Source of the DNA: CAZZEX01 sp964653285
Lineage (GTDB): Bacteria; Chloroflexota; Anaerolineae; B4-G1
Length of the DNA stretch: 6,568 bases
Direction: 5' to 3'
Assembly (NCBI GenBank): GCA_964653285.1
Contig: CAZZEX010000164.1
Span: forward strand, 1-6,568
This document shows, one piece after another, positions 1 through 4,612 of this stretch. Numbering within the stretch: position 1 is the first letter of the stretch; every line of letters begins with the position of its first letter. The notes below the pieces were generated by a model. It was not told the origin of the DNA and searched no databases. It worked only from the letters and a program-made list of their open reading frames with translations. The translations under genes and the position numbers were made by a program.

Positions 1-210
1 GCAAAAGTGCGATAGCAGGCTTGTTCAGGGCAGCGATGGAAGTGCGTCGCACCTTTGTTGGAGAAGAGAATGGAGGACAGGAGGCGGCATCTTGCAATGT
101 ATGCTGTCAACGGATTTCTGGAACGGGCTGTCAACGGATTTCTGGAACGAATTGAACGGATAATCACCCCCCGGCGCGAGACCTTCCCTCGGCCGCGAGT
201 CCCAATCCGT
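1..210. other. Gene-poor flank downstream of the CHAT gene
   Basis: I see no supportable gene here. On the minus strand, two frames stay open to the window edge over about 100 bases, but neither has a recognisable domain or a ribosome binding site, so this openness is weak evidence. The plus-strand frame 55-294 is made partly of the tandem repeat at 103-149 and then runs antisense into the CHAT gene, so I treat it as chance. The stretch contains a short palindrome (GTGCG-T-CGCAC, 42-52), and the right part is the tandem and inverted repeat described separately. The region looks like a mosaic of short repeats. Confidence 0.5.
103..149. repeat. Two-copy tandem repeat, 24-bp period
   Basis: A 23-bp unit beginning GCTGTCAACGGATTTC and ending GGAACG occurs at 103-125 and again at 127-149, separated by one base. 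The copies are identical. The leading 13 bases (CTGTCAACGGATT) also occur inverted at 226-238, so this is part of a larger repeat element that spans the end of the neighbouring gene. Confidence 0.85.
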
Positions 211-238
211 TTAATCCGCTCCCCGAATCCGTTGACAG
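128..238. repeat. Imperfect inverted repeat at the 3' end of the CHAT gene
   Basis: Bases 128-164 and the reverse complement of 202-238 match at about 28 of 37 positions, including a perfect 13-base outer arm (CTGTCAACGGATT). They flank a 37-base centre. Both arms contain variants of an AACGGATT word. The right arm encodes the last residues and TAA stop of the CHAT protein. In RNA the arms could form a long hairpin just past the stop codon and might act as a terminator or 3' protective structure, but no U-tract follows, so this role is inference. AACGGATT-type repeats look like a dispersed repeat family; I could not confirm other copies from this window. Confidence 0.7.
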
Positions 239-3200
239 TTCCCCTCCAGCCGCTCCCGGACGCGGCGGGCCTGGGCGGCCATAGGGCTGCCTAGCGCACT
301 GAAGATGGCTTCAGCCTCACGTATGAGCTTGAGCGCGAGGTCAAGGTTGCCCTCGGCTTCCTCAACAAGTGCCAGGCTTGCGCTCGCACAGGCAATCTGG
401 AGCCTATCGCCGAGGCCCTGAGCAAGTTGCAGGCTTTCACTGAGCAATTGGCGTGCAGTATCCCGGTCACCCTCGGCAAATGCGATACTGGCAAGAGCGT
501 TCAACGTCTTGGCGACGCCGGCGCGGTCGCCGAGTTGCTGCTCGATGGCGAGGGACTCCTGGTACAGGCGGCGGGCCTCGGCGTAGTCCCCCGTGTCCTG
601 GGCTAGAGCACCCAAGTTGTGGAGCGTCTGGGCGACGCCGGCGCGGTCGCCGAGTTGCTGCTTGATGGCGAGGGACTCCTGGTACAGGCGGCGGGCCTCG
701 GCGTAGTCCCCCGTGGCCTGCGCCAGCATCCCCAGTTGGTGGAGACTCTTGGCGACGCCAGCGCGGTCGCCGAGTTGCTGCCTGATGGCGAGGGACTCCT
801 GGTACAGGCGGCGGGCCTCGGCGTAGTCCCCCGTGGCCTGCGCCAGCACCCCCAGTTGGTGGAGAGCTGTTGCGACACTCTTGCGGTCCCCCATCTGCTC
901 CGAAACGTCGCACACTTGCTCATACAATTGCCGCGCTTCGTCCAGATTGCCCTGCGCATAAGCCAGATTTCCTAACTGGCCAAGCGTGTATGCGACGCCG
1001 GCGCGGTTGCCGAGTTGCTGCTTGATGGCGAGGGACTCCTGGTACAGGCGGCGGGCCCCGGCGTAGTCCCCCTGCAGGTAGGCCACGTTCCCCAGTTGGT
1101 GGAGGCTCTTGGCGACGCCGGCGCGGTTGCCGAGTTGCTGCGCGATGGCGAGGGCCTCCTGGTACAGGCGGCGGGCCTCGGCGTAGTCCCCCGTGTCCTG
1201 CGCCAGCATCCCCAGTTGGTGGAGCACGGCGGCCTGCTCCCGCTGCGCGCCCAGTTGCTCGAATGTCTCGGCGGCCTCCTGGTACAGGCGGCGGGCCTCG
1301 GCGTAGTCCCCCGTGTCCTGCGCCAGCATCCCCAGTTGGTGGAGTGCTCTGGCATACGGGATGCTACGTTCTTCGCCGATTTCCTCCAGGCCGCGCAAAC
1401 TGGCTTCGTATTGCTCTTGGGCACCCGTGTATTCGCCCATCTGCTGGTACGCGATTCCCAGGTTGTTTGCAAGAAGAGCCACTTGGCGCTTGTCGCTGCC
1501 CCGCTTCGCCGCCTCTACCCCCGCCTCCAGCGCCCTCTGCCGGTCGGCCCAGTGGCCGCTGCGCTCGAAGAGGACGTCCAGGTCGTAGGCCAGGCGCACC
1601 GCCTCGTCCCACAGTTCCTGCGCCAGGCAAACCTCTTGCGCCGCCAGGAAGTTGGCCCGCTCCAGCGTCGCCATCGCCACCGCCTGGAGCGCGGTTTCGG
1701 GGTCGCCCAGTTGTCGCCCGCCCCAACCGGCCAGGGTGGTGAAGTAGCGGGCGAAGCGGCGGTCGTGGGCGGCCATTTCCGCCCCCGCCTTGCGCCGCAG
1801 GTACTCCCGCATCACCGGGTGCAGCCGGAAGCGGTCGTAGCCCGGCCCCAGCGGGTGGTGCTCAACGAAGGAAGCGCGCACCAGTTCGGGGAGGTGGGCG
1901 TCCCAGGCCCTCACCCCTCCCCCCGGCCCCCTCCCCTCTCCCAAATCTGGGAGAGGGGAGGGGGTGAGGGCGGATGAACACACCGCGGCGATGGCCTGCC
2001 GGTCGAAGTAGGCGGCGAAGGCGGCCAACCGGTGCAGGAGTTCCTTCCGCACCTCTGGCAGCGGGTTGTAGGAGAAGTCGAAGCGGCGGGCGGTCTCGCC
2101 CCGGGCGGGGTTGGCCCACGCCTGCGCCAGCGCGTAATCCAGCCCCACATCCCCCGCCAGCGCCGCCGCCTGCAGGAGCGCCAGCGCGTGGCCGTCCAGC
2201 AGTTCTGCCACCTGCAGCAGTTTCCGCGCCGTCATTTCGTCCACCCTCAGCACCCAGCGTGGGTCGTTCCGCCGCCGCCCGATCTCGGCCGCCAGGAAAG
2301 TCAGCCCCTCCTGCGGGGTCATCGCCGTCACGTCCAGCACGCAAGCCCCATACTCCGGCGCGGTGCGGGTGGTGACCAGCACGGCGGAGGGCCGGGGCAC
2401 GTCCTGCAGGAAGCGGAACACTCCCTCGTCGGCCACGTCACCGTTGTCCACTACCAGCAGCGCTGGGGCCTGGATGCGCCGCAGGTAGTCCAGCGCCAGT
2501 TCCCGCTGGCGGGCCACGGGCAGTTTCCCGAACTCCTCCCCGTAGACGTGGCCGGGGTAGCGCCAGGCCATGCGGCGGGCGGCCGCGGCGGCCAGCGCGC
2601 TCTTGCCGATGCCGCCTATGCCGGTCAGGACGACCAGTTTCTCGCCGCGCCCCAAAGCCCGGGCCAGCCGCGCCAGGTAGCCCTTGCGCCCGCCCGGTGG
2701 GTCGGCCGGCTCAAAGTCGCCGTGGAAGGCTCCGGAGGGGGAGGGGGCGGGCACGCCCACCAGCGCTTCCCGCTCCACACGCGTGTGAGCCCGGCCGCCG
2801 GGCTCGCACAGCGGCGTCTCGGCCCCCGGCCCCTCTAGCACCGGCAGGCCGGTGAGGGGAGTGCCGCTGAGGGGGCTTGTGCCCAGCGAGCGCAGCGCGG
2901 GCAGCGCAGCGTCCAGTGCCTGGCGGGGGGTGCGGCCGGCCCCCAGGTTGGCGTAGAAGGGGGGCAGGAGCGTTACGACCGCCCCCACGGTGACGCTCTC
3001 GCGCATCGCCAGCACCGCCGGGACGCCCGCCGCCAGCAGCACACCGGCCAGGCTGGGAGAGCCCATCGCCGACTGGCAGGCGGTGAGGATGGCCAACCGG
3101 GCGCGTGGGGGCGCGTCCGTCTTCATCCCCGGCGGGCAGAGGAGGGCGGCCATCTCGGTCGCGGGCAAGAGGTCCAGCAGCCCGTCCTCCCGCTCGAAGG

Positions 3201-3663
3201 CCAGGTAGCCGCTGGCGGGCTCGGTCAGCACCGCGTCGCAGCGTGGGCAGGCGCTGGGGTCGGGCTGGCCCTCCTCTTTGGGGATGAAAGCGCCGCAGGC
3301 GGGGCAGGTCCAGGCCCAGACGCCGTGGCCGTCGAAGTGGACCACGTCCCAATCCTCGGCCAGGCGGCGGCGCAGCGTCTCGACGGTGGGCGGGCGGGCG
3401 AAGGCCAGTTCGATGGGGGCCTGCACCTGGGCCAGTTTATCGGCCAGCGACCAGGCGTCGCCGATCTCGGGCAGGGCGGATTGGTCGAGGGGGCGGGCGA
3501 CGACGGTGAGGACGCGCAAGGCGGGCGGCCCTTCGACCTTGCTCAGGGCAAGCCCAGGCTCCAGGGGAGCCGGTGGTGGGGTCCGCTGGATGATGATGTC
3601 GCCCCGGCCGGTGTTCAGCGGGCCAGTTATGCCGCTGACGTGGGTGATGGGCTGTTCGGGCAT
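211..3663 (-). CDS. CHAT protease / NB-ARC-like STAND ATPase / TPR protein
   Basis: A 1150-residue multidomain signalling protein, probably cytoplasmic (no signal peptide or membrane segment seen). Residues about 49-255 form a CHAT caspase-like cysteine protease domain: the catalytic His is H113 in VVHFDGHG and the Cys is C196 in ILTACQSAMG. Between them sits a CxxC-x15-CxxC zinc ribbon (C120, C123, C139, C142). A STAND ATPase follows: Walker A GIGGIGKS at 348-355, Walker B LLVVDN at 402-407, TTR sensor at 431-433, and a degenerate GxPL motif (GHAL, 491-494). A winged-helix-like region spans about 527-625. From about 727 to 1130 there are some ten TPRs, seven of them in an exact 40-residue period. 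By analogy with STAND proteins, the TPRs would sense a signal, the ATPase oligomerise, and the CHAT domain cleave a target; the target is unknown. The ATG is the only plausible start before the CHAT core. Its ribosome site is weak (AGAGGT, 10 bases upstream) and lies at the edge of a repeat. Residues 37-46 and 565-586 are repeat-encoded inserts, and the last ten residues are also repeat-derived. Domain calls are firm; a conflict or cell-death role is inferred. Confidence 0.93.
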   Translation of the reverse strand: MPEQPITHVSGITGPLNTGRGDIIIQRTPPPAPLEPGLALSKVEGPPALRVLTVVARPLDQSALPEIGDAWSLADKLAQVQAPIELAFARPPTVETLRRRLAEDWDVVHFDGHGVWAWTCPACGAFIPKEEGQPDPSACPRCDAVLTEPASGYLAFEREDGLLDLLPATEMAALLCPPGMKTDAPPRARLAILTACQSAMGSPSLAGVLLAAGVPAVLAMRESVTVGAVVTLLPPFYANLGAGRTPRQALDAALPALRSLGTSPLSGTPLTGLPVLEGPGAETPLCEPGGRAHTRVEREALVGVPAPSPSGAFHGDFEPADPPGGRKGYLARLARALGRGEKLVVLTGIGGIGKSALAAAAARRMAWRYPGHVYGEEFGKLPVARQRELALDYLRRIQAPALLVVDNGDVADEGVFRFLQDVPRPSAVLVTTRTAPEYGACVLDVTAMTPQEGLTFLAAEIGRRRNDPRWVLRVDEMTARKLLQVAELLDGHALALLQAAALAGDVGLDYALAQAWANPARGETARRFDFSYNPLPEVRKELLHRLAAFAAYFDRQAIAAVCSSALTPSPLPDLGEGRGPGGGVRAWDAHLPELVRASFVEHHPLGPGYDRFRLHPVMREYLRRKAGAEMAAHDRRFARYFTTLAGWGGRQLGDPETALQAVAMATLERANFLAAQEVCLAQELWDEAVRLAYDLDVLFERSGHWADRQRALEAGVEAAKRGSDKRQVALLANNLGIAYQQMGEYTGAQEQYEASLRGLEEIGEERSIPYARALHQLGMLAQDTGDYAEARRLYQEAAETFEQLGAQREQAAVLHQLGMLAQDTGDYAEARRLYQEALAIAQQLGNRAGVAKSLHQLGNVAYLQGDYAGARRLYQESLAIKQQLGNRAGVAYTLGQLGNLAYAQGNLDEARQLYEQVCDVSEQMGDRKSVATALHQLGVLAQATGDYAEARRLYQESLAIRQQLGDRAGVAKSLHQLGMLAQATGDYAEARRLYQESLAIKQQLGDRAGVAQTLHNLGALAQDTGDYAEARRLYQESLAIEQQLGDRAGVAKTLNALASIAFAEGDRDTARQLLSESLQLAQGLGDRLQIACASASLALVEEAEGNLDLALKLIREAEAIFSALGSPMAAQARRVRERLEGNCQRIRGAD
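397..1356 (-). repeat. 120-bp tandem repeats encoding TPRs
   Basis: Eight consecutive 120-bp units each encode one 40-residue TPR of consensus LHQLGxLAQxTGDYAEARRL followed by YQESLAIxQQLG. The central part is nearly identical between units: 52 bases are the same at 544-595, 664-715 and 784-835. The units at 631-750 and 751-870 differ at only about seven positions by eye. Identity that extends to silent sites points to recent duplication or ongoing gene conversion rather than protein-level selection alone. The units at 397-516 and 877-996 are clearly more diverged, so homogenisation is patchy. Confidence 0.9.
1908..1970. repeat. Palindromic repeat inserted in frame in the CHAT gene
   Basis: Perfect 17-bp arms at 1927-1943 and 1948-1964 enclose a 4-base loop. 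Outer partial arms (CCCTCACCC at 1908-1916, GGGTGAGGG at 1962-1970) extend the structure. Read on the minus strand it encodes about residues 565-586 (LTPSPLPDLGEG, then a Gly-rich run), a low-complexity Pro/Gly stretch between the winged-helix region and the following helices, unlike the sequence on either side. The C-rich left half shares a CCCCCGGCCCCTCCCC-like core with the repeat just upstream of this gene (3680-3695), suggesting one repeat family. Confidence 0.85.
3529..3555. repeat. Short hairpin repeat in frame near the CHAT gene start
   Basis: A CTTGC/GCAAG hairpin (arms 3538-3542 and 3548-3552, loop TCAGG) sits in a segment starting CCCTTCGACCTTGCTCAGG. On the minus strand it reads GLALSKVEGP, residues 37-46, in the linker just before the CHAT core. 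From general knowledge, sequences of the CTTCGAC...GCTCAGGGC type recur in many environmental bacterial genomes and appear inside predicted proteins as LSKVEG- or FDLAQG-like peptides. That identification is from memory and not checked here. Confidence 0.65.
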
Positions 3664-3673
3664 CGTTTGATTG

Positions 3674-3863
3674 ACCTCTCCCCCGGCCCCTCCCCGAGGC
3701 GGGGAGGGGAGAGGAGGGGAATCTCCCCCTTTCCCCCGCAGGCCCTCGCAGGGAGGGGAGGGGAGGGGAGTCGCCCCCTTTCCCCCGCAGGCCCTCGCGG
3801 GGAGGGGAGAGGAGGGGAGGGGAGTCTCCCCCTTTCCCCCGCAGGCCCTCGCAGGGAGGGGAG
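3674..3863. repeat. C/G-rich tandem repeat array between the CBS and CHAT genes
   Basis: Three copies of a 36-bp unit (CCCCCTTTCCCCCGCAGG, then CCCTCGC(A/G)GG and GAGGGGAG) occur at 3725-3760, 3774-3809 and 3828-3863, with spacings of 49 and 54 bases. A related hairpin lies at 3687-3709 (9-bp arms CCCCTCCCC/GGGGAGGGG, loop GAGGC). Together they fill most of the 229-base gap before the CHAT gene, and the first hairpin abuts the weak AGAGGT ribosome site at 3674-3679. I see no convincing promoter in the gap. The strong strand asymmetry (C-runs alternating with G-runs) would give stable RNA structures and possibly G-quadruplexes. Confidence 0.85.
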
Positions 3864-3892
3864 ACGGGGGGTCAGGTCAACACCGCCTGCCG

Positions 3893-4558
3893 CTAGTCCT
3901 CGCACGACGGCGATGAGCAAAATCGTGCATCCAGTATCTTCAGGCCCAGGCCCTCCATGGCCGAGACCAGTTGCTCTTCGGACACATCGGCGACTTTGAT
4001 CGTGAGTTCGCGGTTGGTAGGATCCTCACCCATGATGGTGCCCAGAGCAACGAAGTTGCCGCCCATCTTGGCGACCGTGCCGGCAATCCTGGCCAGCGTT
4101 CCTCTCTCCTCCGGGACCAACATAGTCAGGCGAACCGCCTCTTCCCGTGCCCCAAACAGTTCCAGGAAGATCTTGAACAGGTCGGTCTCGGTGATGATGC
4201 CCACCAGTTTGTCGTCCCGCACCACCGGCAAGCCGCCGATCTTGTTGTCGGCCATGATGCGGGCGGCCTCTTCCAGCGGGGTGTCCTCAGTGACGGTGAT
4301 CACCTCTTTTGCCATAATGTCCCGCATCTTGATTTTCGAGAGCAGATAGGGAATCTCGTAGATGGCCAACGAGGTGGCTGGAGAGGGCGAGGCGTACAGC
4401 AGGTCCTTCTCCGAGACGATGCCGACCAGTTTACCGTGTTTATCGAGCACCGGAAAACGCCGGACTTTCTCCCTCCGCATCAACGCCAGTGCCTTATCAA
4501 CAGGGGTATCCTCAGTCACAGTGATGGGGCGCTTGGTCATTCTATCTCCTACCAGCAT
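3893..4558 (-). CDS. CBS-CBS-ACT domain regulatory protein (AcuB-like architecture)
   Basis: A 221-residue soluble protein with two CBS motifs and an ACT domain. CBS1 is about residues 7-55 (MTKRPITVTEDTPVDKALAL, then FPVLDKHGKLVGIVSEKDLL) and CBS2 about 78-130 (MRDIMAKEVITVTEDTPLEE, then GGLPVVRDDKLVGIITETDL). The ACT domain is about 143-213 (VRLTMLVPEERGTLARIAGT onward). CBS pairs usually bind adenine nucleotides or similar ligands and ACT domains bind amino acids or other small ligands, so this is probably a ligand-responsive regulator; partner and ligand are unknown. The order and length match the AcuB type of Bacillus (about 214 residues), but no acetoin gene is nearby, so I give no symbol. 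The start at 4558 is favoured by a near-perfect Shine-Dalgarno. A second Met at residue 7 also has an AGGAG upstream, but starting there would remove the conserved first strand of CBS1. It lies 54 bases after the preceding gene, so co-transcription is plausible. The tail FCSSPSCED is Cys-rich and of unclear role. Confidence 0.93.
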   Translation of the reverse strand: MLVGDRMTKRPITVTEDTPVDKALALMRREKVRRFPVLDKHGKLVGIVSEKDLLYASPSPATSLAIYEIPYLLSKIKMRDIMAKEVITVTEDTPLEEAARIMADNKIGGLPVVRDDKLVGIITETDLFKIFLELFGAREEAVRLTMLVPEERGTLARIAGTVAKMGGNFVALGTIMGEDPTNRELTIKVADVSEEQLVSAMEGLGLKILDARFCSSPSCED

Positions 4559-4563
4559 TGCCT

Positions 4564-4571
4564 ACCTCCTT
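4564..4571 (-). promoter_or_regulatory. Strong Shine-Dalgarno of the CBS-ACT gene
   Basis: The minus strand reads AAGGAGGT, ending five bases before the ATG at 4558. It fits the 16S rRNA anti-Shine-Dalgarno over its full length and settles the start choice over the internal Met at residue 7. It contrasts with the other two genes in the window, which have a weak site or none. Confidence 0.85.
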
Positions 4572-4612
4572 AGATTGGTGATTGAATACAGGCTACAAGA
4601 GACGGCGCTATT

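Noticed and set aside
42..52. GTGCG-T-CGCAC palindrome as a terminator
   Set aside because: The arms leave only one base as a loop, so the real stem is about four pairs, and no U-tract follows on the minus strand.
55..294. 79-codon plus-strand frame with a repeated AVNGFLER peptide
   Set aside because: The repetition comes from the 24-bp tandem repeat, and the frame runs antisense into the CHAT gene; there is no other coding evidence.
397..1356. Regular repeats resembling a CRISPR array
   Set aside because: The period is 120 bases with coding sequence throughout and a clear TPR consensus; there are no unique spacers.
1015..1977. 320-codon plus-strand frame with repeated LLVQAAGLGVVPR peptides
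   Set aside because: The repetition simply mirrors the 120-bp TPR units of the minus-strand gene; no independent ribosome site or domain.
3875..3880. TTGACC as a -35 box for the CHAT gene
   Set aside because: No AT-rich -10 hexamer lies 16-18 bases downstream; that stretch is made of C and G runs.
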